Origin: Occallatibacter savannae
GTDB taxonomy: Bacteria; Acidobacteriota; Terriglobia; Terriglobales; Acidobacteriaceae
Direction: 5' to 3'
Assembly: GCF_003131205.1 (NCBI RefSeq)
Contig: NZ_QFFY01000001.1
Span: forward strand, 682,001 to 746,000
DNA length: 64,000 bases
Under the pieces are notes generated by a model that had not been told where the DNA came from, ran no database searches, and saw only the letters and a list, made by a program, of their open reading frames with translations. Shown here in pieces: positions 45,308-54,565 of this stretch. The position numbers were made by a program, and so were the translations under genes. Position 1 is the first letter of the stretch; every line of letters starts with the position of its first letter.

Positions 45308-46537
45308 ATGCCTGACTCCGGCTGTCTGGACCCAATGGAAAACCAATCAACCCTCGATGCTGCCACGGCGGATGCGTACAAGATGCGGCTGTTCCCTTTC
45401 CTGGGCAGCTTTATGGCCGTCGCCCTGCTGTTCGCTGTTCAATCATGGCTCAATGCGCGGATATGGTATCCCAGGACGCACGTAAACTCGATCCTGCTTA
45501 TCAGCGCGTGGGAAGTGCAGTACTTTCTCTGGGGAGTGATCTGCTGGCTGTTGTGGCTCTGGCACGGTGAGAAGCTGCGGCAGGCTAGCTGGCGCTACCT
45601 GCTCTTTGTGATGGGGCCACTCAGCGTGGTGCTGGGAATAGGCGTGGAGATGGTGCTGGTGGGCATTTTCCCGCAACTCACCATGGCTCACGGGCACCTG
45701 ACCTTCTGGCAGAGGCTCGACTTCTCGCTTGGCGAGGAATTCCTTGAAAACACGGCGGTGTTCTGGGCCGCTTACGCAATTGCACGCGGGCTCGGACACT
45801 ATCGGGAGTCACGTCAGCGGGAGAAGGCTATGTCGAAGCTCGCTGTGGAACTGGCAGAGGCGCGCATGATGGCGCTGCGCATGCAAATCAATCCGCATTT
45901 TCTATTCAATACTATGAACGCCATCTCGAGCCTGATGTACAGCGATGCGCACGCAGCCGACCGCATGATGGAGCAGCTGAGCAATATGCTACGCGTTTCG
46001 CTGGCACGCGGGTCGAAGCAGATGATCACGCTGCAGGAAGAGATGGAGTTCAATGAGATGTATCTTGCGCTGCAGGACATTCGATCGTCGGGCCGGGTGC
46101 GGCAGGAGATCGATATCGATCCGCACCTGCACGACGCGTTGATTCCTGCAATGCTGCTGCAGCCGATTGTCGAGAACGCGTACGTGCACGGACTGTCGAA
46201 GGTGTGCGATGGGGCTTTCATTGAAATAGCGGCAACCCAGGTGCGGGACATGATGGAGATCGTGGTTCGCAACCTCGGGGCAGGGCTGGCTTCTGTGGAG
46301 CAGAGCGGCAGAACGGGAGCCGGCATCGGACTGGGCAACATCAGGAGCCGGCTGCAGTTGCATCTCGGAGAGCGGGCCCATCTGTCGATCTCCGAGAGCT
46401 CACCGGGCGTGGTCGAAGTCAAGGTCAGATTCCCCTTGACGTTTGCATCCATGAGCGAGCAGAACGAGGCGTCCGGCGTTGATCGTCAGGTGTTGTACGA
46501 GCCGACCCGGAGTCTTGTTGCCGGAAGCACTCGATAG
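45308..46537 (+). CDS. LytS-type sensor histidine kinase
   Basis: A 409-residue membrane kinase. Four to five membrane helices (about 20-170) are followed by a His_kinase domain with the phospho-acceptor H197 in MQINPHFLFN and an ATPase region with IVENAYVHG and GAGIGLGNIRSRL. This kinase class normally pairs with a LytTR response regulator, but none is encoded on either side. The start at 45308 is provisional, with 45335 (MENQST) an alternative. The signal is unknown. Confidence 0.85.
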   Translation: MPDSGCLDPMENQSTLDAATADAYKMRLFPFLGSFMAVALLFAVQSWLNARIWYPRTHVNSILLISAWEVQYFLWGVICWLLWLWHGEKLRQASWRYLLFVMGPLSVVLGIGVEMVLVGIFPQLTMAHGHLTFWQRLDFSLGEEFLENTAVFWAAYAIARGLGHYRESRQREKAMSKLAVELAEARMMALRMQINPHFLFNTMNAISSLMYSDAHAADRMMEQLSNMLRVSLARGSKQMITLQEEMEFNEMYLALQDIRSSGRVRQEIDIDPHLHDALIPAMLLQPIVENAYVHGLSKVCDGAFIEIAATQVRDMMEIVVRNLGAGLASVEQSGRTGAGIGLGNIRSRLQLHLGERAHLSISESSPGVVEVKVRFPLTFASMSEQNEASGVDRQVLYEPTRSLVAGSTR

Positions 46538-46563
46538 AGCAGGGTGGGGGATGGCGCCATTTA

Positions 46564-47568
46564 TCAGTTTGGACTCGAGCTTGCTGCGAGCGCATCTCGA
46601 TTGCGGCGCTCGGCGTAGAGAAAATGGATATTCTTTGTGGCGGATTCAAAGCCCGCCAGGTCGCCCGCATCGCGGAATGCAGGCAAGGCGCGGTTGTAGC
46701 AGTCCAGGGCGCGTGCCACATCGCCCACATGCGCGTACGCCAAACCCATATTGTTGAGGGTCGTTGCCTGGCTCTTCTGGTCTCCGGTTTCTTCGAAGAT
46801 GGGGAGAGCCGTGTTGAAGAACTCGATGGCTTTGCGGCGATCTCCAAACTGGTTGTAGACTCCGCCGATATTGTTCAACGTGGTCGCTTCGCCCGCTTTG
46901 TTACCGATTGATTTGTAGATGGCAATGGCCTGATTGAAGTAGTCGAGGGCCTTCTTTCTGTCGCGGCGGGCGAAGTAGATCAGCCCCACATTGTTGAGGA
47001 CAGCGGCCTGACCGGCGCGGTTGCCGGCTTCGATATGCAGCGGCAAAGATTGCAGGTCGAAGCGAAGGGCTTCGTCAGGATCGTTGAGGGCGCGGAAGAC
47101 TTCCGCGATGTCGCCGAGAGTCGCGGCTTGATGATCTTTGTTGCCCGCAATGCGCCAAAGCGGCAGCGCTTCCTTGTAGGAATCGAGAGCTTCTTCGGCT
47201 CGCCCCAGCGCAAATTGAGAAGCGCCCACATCGCAGAGCGCAGTCGCTTCATCGGCCGGCTGCCTGAACTTGCGAATGATTGTCAGGGCTTGCGTAAAGG
47301 CTTCGAGAGCGTCGGCTGCATCAGCGTGGGTATAGTAGAGCGCGCCGATGCGGTTGAGGATGACGGACTGGGCATGGGTGTCCTTTAATCTGGTGGCCGC
47401 ATTCAGACTCTGTGTGAGGGCGGCAATCTGCGATTGAAGCTCCGCCGGTAGTCTTACGGCGGGATGCGGAACGTTGGGGACTTCAGAGGTCTGGGAGATG
47501 GCGGCGCTGGGTACGAGCGCCGCGATGACTGCGGCCAGAGACACTTCTGCAAGCAGGCGCAAGAGCAC
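46564..47568 (-). CDS. Secreted tetratricopeptide-repeat protein
   Basis: A 334-residue protein with a signal peptide (LLAEVSLAAVIAALVPSAAIS). From about residue 55 it consists of 40-residue TPR units of the long type, for example AAVLNNVGLIYFARRDRKKA, ATTLNNIGGVYNQFGDRRKA and ATTLNNMGLAYAHVGDVARA. Six to seven units can be counted. It is convergent with the LytS-type kinase. It probably acts as a periplasmic protein-protein interaction scaffold. Confidence 0.85.
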   Translation of the reverse strand: MLLRLLAEVSLAAVIAALVPSAAISQTSEVPNVPHPAVRLPAELQSQIAALTQSLNAATRLKDTHAQSVILNRIGALYYTHADAADALEAFTQALTIIRKFRQPADEATALCDVGASQFALGRAEEALDSYKEALPLWRIAGNKDHQAATLGDIAEVFRALNDPDEALRFDLQSLPLHIEAGNRAGQAAVLNNVGLIYFARRDRKKALDYFNQAIAIYKSIGNKAGEATTLNNIGGVYNQFGDRRKAIEFFNTALPIFEETGDQKSQATTLNNMGLAYAHVGDVARALDCYNRALPAFRDAGDLAGFESATKNIHFLYAERRNRDALAASSSPN

Positions 47569-47723
47569 GAATGCACCTCAGTGGAATGAATTTGGCCCAA
47601 CAGCCAAGGGAAGCCGCGGCCAGAATGGCGGAGAAGTTGTGGGAACTGTACCCCGATTTCAAATGCAGGCGCAATAAAAATCGGAGCAGCTAAGCTGGAT
47701 TCTTTCCGTGTGTCCAGAAACAG

Positions 47724-47762
47724 AAACGCCGCTCGGTCCTATGAGGAGGATGAGCGGCGTTT
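47724..47762 (-). terminator. Terminator hairpin of the M48 gene
   Basis: AAACGCCGCTC (47724-47734) pairs perfectly with GAGCGGCGTTT (47752-47762), an 11-base stem with a 17-base loop, 37 bases past the M48 stop. The minus strand continues CTGTTTCTGG, a weak T run. Confidence 0.65.
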
Positions 47763-47798
47763 GTGCGGTGCCCCAGGCGCACCGTTGGAGGATGTCGG

Positions 47799-49187
47799 TT
47801 ACTGGTTCTGGTCGTCGCGGCGGTGGAGCGTCGGACGATCGTCGCCGTCTTTTCCCTGCCCTGCCTGACCGTTCCTATCGTCGGTGGTGCTGGCGCGGCG
47901 GAGAGAAGGCTTGTTCTTGTCCTTGGTGTCGAGCAGGCGGCGCTTGTTCTCGATGCGGGCGAGGCGAGCCTTTACGTCATCGAACTCGGAAGTCGTGACC
48001 GTGTACTCATCGCGCGCGGGAAGAATGCGGGCGATCTCCTCCTGCGAGTGGAGGATGCGATCAGGCGTCTGCGGATGGTCAGAGAACGCCTTGGCGACCA
48101 GACCGGGCTTGCGCTTTTCGAGAGCCTGCACCTTTTCGAAGAAGGCGATGAAGGCCTGTGGATCGTAGCCGGCACGGTACATGTACTGGATGCCGAGGTA
48201 GTCGGCCTGAGCCTCGAAGTCACGCGAGAACTTGAGGAAGGTCAGCGGCACGGCGAACTGCGTGGCTTCGTAAATGCCGTAGCCGGTCCAGCTGTAGCCG
48301 GTCATCATGATCAACGGGATCGTGCCGAGCTGCGCGTAGTTCATGCGGGTCTGCTCGCGGACGGCATGGTGCGCGCAGACGTGTGCTGTCTCGTGGGCCA
48401 TGACGCCGGCGAGTTCGGCTTCTTCATCCGCGTTGAGGATGAGGCCGGAGTTGACGTAGAAGAAGCCGCCCGGAAGGGCCATCGCGTTGATCTCGTCAGA
48501 GTCGATGACCTTGATGGTGAACGGGACTTTGCAGTCGGAGTTCTTGACGATGTTCTGGCCGACGCGGTTCACGTACTCCGTCACGACAGGGTCAGTGATG
48601 AAGCGGGTGCTCTTCTCGATCTCGGTGGCGTACGACTTGCCCATCTTGATCTCGGTGTCGGTGGAGTACCAGTTGCCCATGCCGCGGCCGCCGATGTCGC
48701 GATTGCCCACGGCGCTGACGTCGTGGATGCTGCCGGGCTTGACGTTCTGCTTCTGGCTGCCGACTTCGACGATCTTATCGGGATCGACCTTGACGTTGGT
48801 GGCTGCGACGTCCCCTGAAACGGGCTCGGTGCCGACCGGGCAAGGATTGTCCTTGTCGGCCTTGTCCTTCTTGTCCTTCTTATCTTTCTTGTGCTTGTCC
48901 TTCTTGTCGCTGTCAGCCGAGGGTACGCAGTCAGAAGGATCGGCAGAGGCGGTGTCCTTCTTGTCTTTGCTGCTGTCGGAGGCCGTCGGCGGCGTGTCTC
49001 CGGTGACCGGGACGGTTCCCGGAGGGACAGGCTGAGCCGAGGGCGGAGTAGACTGCGGCGCAGATTGCGCTGAGGGGTCGGTGGGCGAGCTGGGCTGAGG
49101 GCTGGACTGGGCCCACGCGAGTGAGCCAAGCGCCAGCGTGACTGCTGCCAGGATTGCCGCTCTGGAATGGTGGAAGGATGCTGTCAT
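47799..49187 (-). CDS. M48 family metalloprotease
   Basis: Zinc protease of the BepA/LoiP type, probably periplasmic. The start at 49187 follows GAGGTGAGGTC and gives a signal peptide (AAILAAVTLALGSLAWAQ) and 462 residues. A Pro/Ser-rich then Lys/Asp-rich low-complexity stretch (up to about 115) precedes the catalytic domain. The zinc motif is HETAH at 265-269, followed by the third-ligand region EAQADYLGIQYMYRAGYDP. Family members take part in outer-membrane protein quality control. Confidence 0.88.
   Translation of the reverse strand: MTASFHHSRAAILAAVTLALGSLAWAQSSPQPSSPTDPSAQSAPQSTPPSAQPVPPGTVPVTGDTPPTASDSSKDKKDTASADPSDCVPSADSDKKDKHKKDKKDKKDKADKDNPCPVGTEPVSGDVAATNVKVDPDKIVEVGSQKQNVKPGSIHDVSAVGNRDIGGRGMGNWYSTDTEIKMGKSYATEIEKSTRFITDPVVTEYVNRVGQNIVKNSDCKVPFTIKVIDSDEINAMALPGGFFYVNSGLILNADEEAELAGVMAHETAHVCAHHAVREQTRMNYAQLGTIPLIMMTGYSWTGYGIYEATQFAVPLTFLKFSRDFEAQADYLGIQYMYRAGYDPQAFIAFFEKVQALEKRKPGLVAKAFSDHPQTPDRILHSQEEIARILPARDEYTVTTSEFDDVKARLARIENKRRLLDTKDKNKPSLRRASTTDDRNGQAGQGKDGDDRPTLHRRDDQNQ
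48848..48913 (-). repeat. Short tandem repeat coding for a Lys/Asp tract
   Basis: Variants of the 9- and 12-base unit TTGTCCTTC are repeated, which on the minus strand encode KKDK units (DKKDKHKKDKKDKKDKADKD). Variation in copy number would keep the frame because all units are multiples of three. Confidence 0.7.
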
Positions 49188-49443
49188 GACCTCACCTCTG
49201 GTCTGCTTTAGCCTGCGATGCAACTGCCGACAGTGGTGCCGCTTCGCTGTACCTATTAGACGCTACTACGCGGCTGGAGGGGAGCGGTAGTCCCCGGTAT
49301 TTCCGTTAAGGAATGTGCAGTGTACGGGGTAGGGCCCTGCAGGACTGCCCGTTCAGCCTCGCGACGGCTGTCTCCGCTTCTGCTTGGAGAGGGACGCTGC
49401 GTGAATTAAAGTGGTGAGCACGGCAGCAAACTGCGGAGGAGAC

Positions 49444-51534
49444 GTGCGTCGGGCATCTTTGTGGGCCATTGCCGTTTTTGTGCTTTTTGCGGTGCAAGGC
49501 CCTGCGCTGCAACTGCATCCGCGTTCTCCGTTCGGCGTCCATGATCGGCGGGAGAAGCCTAAAGCCGCTCCCACCCCCGCGCAGGAGTCGACGGTCGTCG
49601 ACGCCACGCACTTTGGGTCCCCGATCGTACTGGAAAAGGGCTGGCGAGTAGGCATCAGTTCGGATCCGGCGGCGGCCTCGCCGGGGTTCGACGACTCGGG
49701 ATGGGCGATTCGCGATGCGACCGGGACCATTGAAGATGTGCACGAGTCTGATGGTTCGGACCCGGACATCAAGCCGCACGACGAGAAATATGCCTGGTTC
49801 AGGCTGCATCTGAAGCTGAGCGAGAACCACGGGCCGATCTCACTTTTGATCGAGCTTCCTGTAACCCAGAGTTCCTCGATGAATCTGTCGAACGCGGGCT
49901 GGCCGACGGATGTATTCGCGAACGGCAAGTTAATCACTCCGCAGGGGCCGCATCCTGATGAGACGTACAAGTATCCGCAGATTTCGCGGCTGTACGACCT
50001 TCAGGTCCCGCCCTCGGAGACCTCTCTCGTTCTGACGGTACGAACCCTTTGGGTTCCCTATGGTTTGACCGGGTATACGAACTATTTCGCCACGCGGAAG
50101 CTGAAGCTGGGAAGTCCGGAAGACCTGCAGGCGGCTCTGGACCTGTGGTCGGTTCATACGCTCTTTGAGCGGCTGCCTCGCCTGGTGATCGCAGTTCTGC
50201 TGCTGTTCCTGTCTGTTTTTCTGATTACGCTCTTTTTCACGCAAAAGGGGCATGCCGAGTATCTCTGGCTGGCATTGCACGAGCTGGTGCAGGTACCCAT
50301 GGGCATTCTGGATCTCGCCGGAGCCACTGGACACATCGGCAACGTGGTCTTCGGGGCCTTGTACCTTCAGCTGCTGTTTGTATCGGCTTATCTCTACTTT
50401 GAGTTCCTGGTCGCGTTTCTTTCGCTAAAGCGGCGTTGGTACATCAAAGGCCTGCGCTACACAGCGCCGGTGCTGGCGCTGATCGCGCCGACGATTCTGA
50501 TTGCAGGGCATAACAAGGCTATCGAGCTCTTCATTGTGGTGATCATTGTGCTGGGGGTCTTCTGGGTGATCGGGTGGGCGATCTTTGTGTTCTTCACACT
50601 GATCTTTGCCACGATCCGGCGGAACTTCGAGGCCGGGCTGTTGCTGATCCCGCTGATTCTGACGATGGTCGGCATGGCGGAGCCGATCCTGACAGGCGGA
50701 TTCAACAATCTTGCGGGCATCAGCTACACATCGCCTCTGACCATCCAGGCGGGTCCGATTCCGATTCACTTTGCGGCGATCGCGGACTTTGCAGGGCTTC
50801 TGTCAATCATCGTGATCATCTTTGTGCGCTTCCTCAGAATCCAGCATGAGCAGGAGCGGGCCAGCGGAGAACTGGAGGCCGCGCGGAGCGTGCAAGAACT
50901 GATGATTCCGCGCGAGAAGGTGGATACGCCGGGATACGAGGTTGATTCGGTGTACAAGCCGGCGGCTGAGGTGGGTGGCGACTTCTTCCACCTGGAGACG
51001 ATCGTTGATGGCGGCCTGCTCGTAGTTCTGGGCGACGTGGCAGGACACGGTATGCAGGCGGCAATGAATGTGTCGATGCTGATGGGCGTGCTGCGCTATA
51101 CGCAGGAGAAGAGACCGGCGCGGGTGCTGGAGTCACTGAACCGGGTGCTGCAAGGGAGCGAGAGCTTCACGACGTGCCAGGCGGTCTGGTTTGGGCCTGA
51201 GGGTGAGGTGGTGGTAGCAAACGCCGGCCATCTGCCGCCGTATCTCAACACGCAAGAGGTGAGGCTGCCAGGCGGGTTGCCGCTGGGTGTTGTGCCGGAT
51301 GTGAAGTACGACGAGGTGAGGCTGTATCTGCACCCGGGCGATCGGCTGCTGATGATGTCCGACGGAGTGGTAGAGGCGCGGCAGGGATCGGGCGAGCTGT
51401 TTGGGTTCGATCGCGTGCACAACCTGAGCAACCAAACGGCGTTCTACATCGCCGATGCGGCAAAGGCGTTCGGGCAGGAAGACGACATTACGGTGCTGAC
51501 GATTCGTCGGCTGGCGAAGGCAATGGCGGCGTAA
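49444..51534 (+). CDS. Membrane SpoIIE/RsbU-type serine phosphatase
   Basis: A 696-residue protein. The GTG at 49444 follows GGAGGAGAC; an upstream GTG at 49411 would add 11 residues without a ribosome-binding site. A signal or membrane segment at the start leads to a periplasmic beta-rich domain (about 30-225), a block of seven or so membrane helices (about 235-455) and a cytosolic PP2C-like SpoIIE domain (about 485-690) with GGDFFHL, LGDVAGHGMQAA, ANAGHLPPYL, SDGVVEA and EDDITVL. This resembles 7TMR-DISM receptors fused to phosphatases that control anti-sigma factor antagonists. No such partner gene is adjacent. Confidence 0.85.
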   Translation: MRRASLWAIAVFVLFAVQGPALQLHPRSPFGVHDRREKPKAAPTPAQESTVVDATHFGSPIVLEKGWRVGISSDPAAASPGFDDSGWAIRDATGTIEDVHESDGSDPDIKPHDEKYAWFRLHLKLSENHGPISLLIELPVTQSSSMNLSNAGWPTDVFANGKLITPQGPHPDETYKYPQISRLYDLQVPPSETSLVLTVRTLWVPYGLTGYTNYFATRKLKLGSPEDLQAALDLWSVHTLFERLPRLVIAVLLLFLSVFLITLFFTQKGHAEYLWLALHELVQVPMGILDLAGATGHIGNVVFGALYLQLLFVSAYLYFEFLVAFLSLKRRWYIKGLRYTAPVLALIAPTILIAGHNKAIELFIVVIIVLGVFWVIGWAIFVFFTLIFATIRRNFEAGLLLIPLILTMVGMAEPILTGGFNNLAGISYTSPLTIQAGPIPIHFAAIADFAGLLSIIVIIFVRFLRIQHEQERASGELEAARSVQELMIPREKVDTPGYEVDSVYKPAAEVGGDFFHLETIVDGGLLVVLGDVAGHGMQAAMNVSMLMGVLRYTQEKRPARVLESLNRVLQGSESFTTCQAVWFGPEGEVVVANAGHLPPYLNTQEVRLPGGLPLGVVPDVKYDEVRLYLHPGDRLLMMSDGVVEARQGSGELFGFDRVHNLSNQTAFYIADAAKAFGQEDDITVLTIRRLAKAMAA

Positions 51535-51570
51535 TGATGCTCAGACAAGCGAACTTGGGTCCAATCAGAA

Positions 51571-51606
51571 TTGAGCATTCACACATTAGATGTTAAGCTA
51601 GCTTAA
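51571..51606 (+). promoter_or_regulatory. Promoter and palindrome of the Phd/PIN module
   Basis: TTGAGC (51571-51576) and TAAGCT (51594-51599) are 17 bases apart. The perfect palindrome TTAAGCTAGCTTAA (51593-51606) covers the -10 region, where a bound antitoxin or antitoxin-toxin complex would block transcription. The start codon is 22 bases downstream. Confidence 0.55.
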
Positions 51607-51628
51607 GCTGGTCGGGGCGGAGGTCAAA

Positions 51629-51886
51629 ATGCGAGCATTCGGGGCGTTTGAAGGCAAGAACAACTTTGGGAAACTGCTGGACCTAGTGGAGGCCGGCGAA
51701 GAGGTTGTGATTACAAGACACGGCAAGCCCGTCGCTCGTCTGATCCCGAACTCCGATGCGCTCCCAAGTAAGTTGGACCGCGCTCGCTCCGCGGCGCTAC
51801 GAATCAGGAGTCGCGCGAAGGTCCGCAAAGCAGGCCCATTCAATTGGGAAGAGTGGAAGGGGTTCCGCGACGAGGGCCGAAAGTGA
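51629..51886 (+). CDS. Phd/YefM-type antitoxin
   Basis: An 85-residue antitoxin. The N-terminal fold MRAFGAFEGKNNFGKLLD and VVITRHGKPVARLIP match the Phd/YefM DNA-binding domain, and the C-terminal WEEWKGFRDEGRK is the toxin-binding tail. Such proteins neutralise a PIN or RelE-type toxin and repress their own operon. The downstream toxin overlaps it in a GTGA junction. Confidence 0.88.
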   Translation: MRAFGAFEGKNNFGKLLDLVEAGEEVVITRHGKPVARLIPNSDALPSKLDRARSAALRIRSRAKVRKAGPFNWEEWKGFRDEGRK

Positions 51887-52296
51887 GTTTAGTTCTTGAT
51901 TGTTCTGCCACTCTCGCCTGGATTTTCCCGGATGAGACGACAAAACCCATCCAAACACTATTCGAGCAGGTCGTCGAACAGGGCGCTCTGGTTCCCAACT
52001 TGTGGCGTATCGAGGTTGCGAACAGCTTGACGATGGCGGTGCGTTCAGGCCGCTTCACTGAAGAGGAGCGAACCTCGTCTCTGAAAGATCTGGCCGATCT
52101 TGAGATCGCACAAGATGAGGAGACCTGGTCACGGGTCTGGAACGATACGCTGAGCCTCGCCGATCTCTATCGCCTGACGGTCTATGACGCCACTTACCTT
52201 GAGCTTGCATTGCGGCTATCAATACCGCTTGCAACGCTGGATGCTGATCTCCGCAAAGCCGCTCGAAGTGCGCGCGTTACTCTGCTTGGAAAGTGA
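51883..52296 (+). CDS. PIN-domain toxin (VapC-like ribonuclease)
   Basis: A 137-residue PIN protein starting at GTG 51883, which overlaps the antitoxin stop. Acidic metal-binding residues are visible in VLDCSATLAW, the central E of WRIEVANS, and YDATYLELA and TLDADLRKA. VapC toxins cleave tRNA or rRNA. The paired antitoxin upstream makes this a complete module. Confidence 0.88.
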   Translation: MSLVLDCSATLAWIFPDETTKPIQTLFEQVVEQGALVPNLWRIEVANSLTMAVRSGRFTEEERTSSLKDLADLEIAQDEETWSRVWNDTLSLADLYRLTVYDATYLELALRLSIPLATLDADLRKAARSARVTLLGK

Positions 52297-52369
52297 CCTG
52301 CTGAATTACCGGCGCCGAACCCAGCATCTACACACAACGAGTGGTAAGTTCCCGGCATCGTAGAGGTTG

Positions 52370-54535
52370 ATGAGCCGAACGTTGCTTCCAGGAAAGCCCT
52401 ACCCTTTAGGTTCCACTGCATACAAAAAAGGCACAAACTTCGCGCTGTTTTCAGAGTTTGCTGCGCGCGTGGACGTGTGTTTTTACGACGCGGACGGAAA
52501 TGAGACCGACTGCATCACGCTGCTCGAGCGGACTGCCTTTGTTTGGCATGGGTTCGTGAACGACATTAAGCCGGGACAACTGTATAACTTTCGCGTGCAC
52601 GGGCCGTGGGATCCGGCGAACGGAATGCGCTTCAACGCGGCGAAGTCGCTGGTCGATCCGTATGCCAAGGCGATCTCAGGCGATGTGGATTGGAAAGCGC
52701 CGATCTTCCCGTATGACGTGGCATCCGGCGATCCGATGAAGAAGGACGAGCAGGACAGCGCGCGGGGTGTGCCGAAGTCGGTTGTGATTCACGATCCGTT
52801 TGACTGGACGGACGATTGTCCGCCGGAGATTCCGCTGGCAGACTCGGTGATCTATGAAACGCACGTGAAGGGATTCAGCTGGCGGAACCCTGACATACCT
52901 GAGAATCTGCGCGGGACGTATGCGGGGCTGGCGCACCCGTCGAGCATTGAGTACTTCAAGAACCTGGGCGTCACTGCTGTGGAGCTGATGCCAGTGCATC
53001 ACTTCATTGATGAGGGCAATCTCGTCGACAAGGGGCTGAGAGACTACTGGGGATACAACACGCTCGGGTTCTTCGCGCCAATGGCGCGGTACAGCTCGTC
53101 TGGAGATCAGGGCGGGCAGGTGCGCGAGTTCAAAGAAATGGTGAAGGCGCTACATAAGGCTGGGATCGAGGTGATTCTCGATGTGGTGTACAACCACACG
53201 TGCGAGGGGAACCACATGGGTCCGATGCTGAGCTGGAAGGGCGTCGACAACGCGACGTACTACCGGCTGGTGCAGGACAAGCCCGAGTTCTACATGGACT
53301 ATACGGGGACGGGTAATTCGCTGAACGTGCGGAATCCGCAGGTGCTGAAGATGATCATGGATTCTCTTCGCTACTGGGTGACGCACATGCACGTAGATGG
53401 TTTCCGCTTCGACCTGGCTGCTACGCTGGCACGCGAACTGCACGATGTGAGCAAGCTGTCGTCGTTCTTTGACACGATTCATCAGGACCCGACGCTGGCC
53501 GAAGTGAAGCTGATTGCGGAGCCGTGGGATGTTGGCGAGGGCGGATACCAGGTGGGGCAGTTCCCTGTTCTGTGGGCGGAGTGGAACGGAAAATATCGCG
53601 ACACGGTGCGGCGCTTCTGGAAGGGCGACGGAGGGATGCTGTCGGACTTCGCTTATCGATTGACCGGATCAAGCGATCTGTATCAGTTCGACGGACGCAA
53701 GCCGTATGCGAGCATAAACTTCATCACGGCGCACGACGGGTTCTCTCTGTGCGACCTGGTGAGCTACAACGGCAAGCACAACGAAGCGAACGGCGAGGAC
53801 AATCGCGACGGGTCAGACAGCAACGACTCATGGAATATGGGCGCCGAGGGGCCGACGGACGATCCGAAAATCAACGAAGCTCGCGAACGACAGATGCGGA
53901 ATTTTCTTGCGACGTTGATGCTCTCGCAGGGGGTACCCATGTTGACGATGGGTGACGAGATCGCACGCTCGCAGATGGGCAACAACAACACCTACTGCCA
54001 GGACAGCGAACTGAGCTGGATGGACTGGAATCTGGATGAGCGACGCAAGCGTCTACAGGAGTTCACCTGCAAAATCATCCGGATGAGACGGGAACATCCC
54101 AATCTGCATCGGCGGAAGTTTTTCCAGGACCGCGAGATTCGCAGGCGCCGAGACGGAAGCCTGGTGCTTGTGGAGAAAGACGCGACCTGGTTCAATGCGG
54201 ACGGCAACGAGTTCTCGGACGAGCAGTGGAACGCCGGCTGGACGAAGGCAATTGCACTGCTGCTGAACGGGTGCACGCTGCAGACCACCGATGAGAACGG
54301 GGACTGGATCATCGACGACAGCTTCCTGATGCTGATCAACGCGGCGGAACAGGGAGTTGAGTTCACGCTGCCCCCTTCCCCCCGAGGCAAGCCGTGGCGT
54401 CAGGTTCTCAACACCGAGAACATCGACAATCCTTTCGCGGCGAAAGACGTTGGGCCGAAGGTGATTGTGGGCGGACGGGCGCTTAAGGTGCTGAGCGATG
54501 GGCTCGCACACAAGGAGCCGAAGCAGTCAGCCTAA
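52370..54535 (+). CDS. glgX: Glycogen debranching enzyme
   Basis: Isoamylase-type GH13 enzyme that cleaves alpha-1,6 branches of limit glycogen. The ATG at 52370 (preceded by GAGG) gives 721 residues. An N-terminal CBM48-like domain (PYPLGSTAYKKGTNFALFSE) precedes the barrel. Catalytic nucleophile, acid and third carboxylate lie in VDGFRFDLA, IAEPWD and TAHDGFSL. The block GNNNTYCQDSELSWMDW is typical of GlgX. No other glycogen gene is in the window. Confidence 0.95.
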   Translation: MSRTLLPGKPYPLGSTAYKKGTNFALFSEFAARVDVCFYDADGNETDCITLLERTAFVWHGFVNDIKPGQLYNFRVHGPWDPANGMRFNAAKSLVDPYAKAISGDVDWKAPIFPYDVASGDPMKKDEQDSARGVPKSVVIHDPFDWTDDCPPEIPLADSVIYETHVKGFSWRNPDIPENLRGTYAGLAHPSSIEYFKNLGVTAVELMPVHHFIDEGNLVDKGLRDYWGYNTLGFFAPMARYSSSGDQGGQVREFKEMVKALHKAGIEVILDVVYNHTCEGNHMGPMLSWKGVDNATYYRLVQDKPEFYMDYTGTGNSLNVRNPQVLKMIMDSLRYWVTHMHVDGFRFDLAATLARELHDVSKLSSFFDTIHQDPTLAEVKLIAEPWDVGEGGYQVGQFPVLWAEWNGKYRDTVRRFWKGDGGMLSDFAYRLTGSSDLYQFDGRKPYASINFITAHDGFSLCDLVSYNGKHNEANGEDNRDGSDSNDSWNMGAEGPTDDPKINEARERQMRNFLATLMLSQGVPMLTMGDEIARSQMGNNNTYCQDSELSWMDWNLDERRKRLQEFTCKIIRMRREHPNLHRRKFFQDREIRRRRDGSLVLVEKDATWFNADGNEFSDEQWNAGWTKAIALLLNGCTLQTTDENGDWIIDDSFLMLINAAEQGVEFTLPPSPRGKPWRQVLNTENIDNPFAAKDVGPKVIVGGRALKVLSDGLAHKEPKQSA

Positions 54536-54565
54536 CGCCAGCGGCTGGAGCGGTAAGGTGCCCGC

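Noticed and set aside
47766..47786. GGTGCCCCAGGCGCACCG as another repeat-family copy
   Set aside because: It shares the GGTGCCCC phrase but not the GGTCCC stem or loop, and its orientation breaks the pattern; noted as an exception.
47763..48818. 351-residue + strand frame over the M48 gene
   Set aside because: Antisense to a protease with intact HETAH; no ribosome-binding site or family motif.
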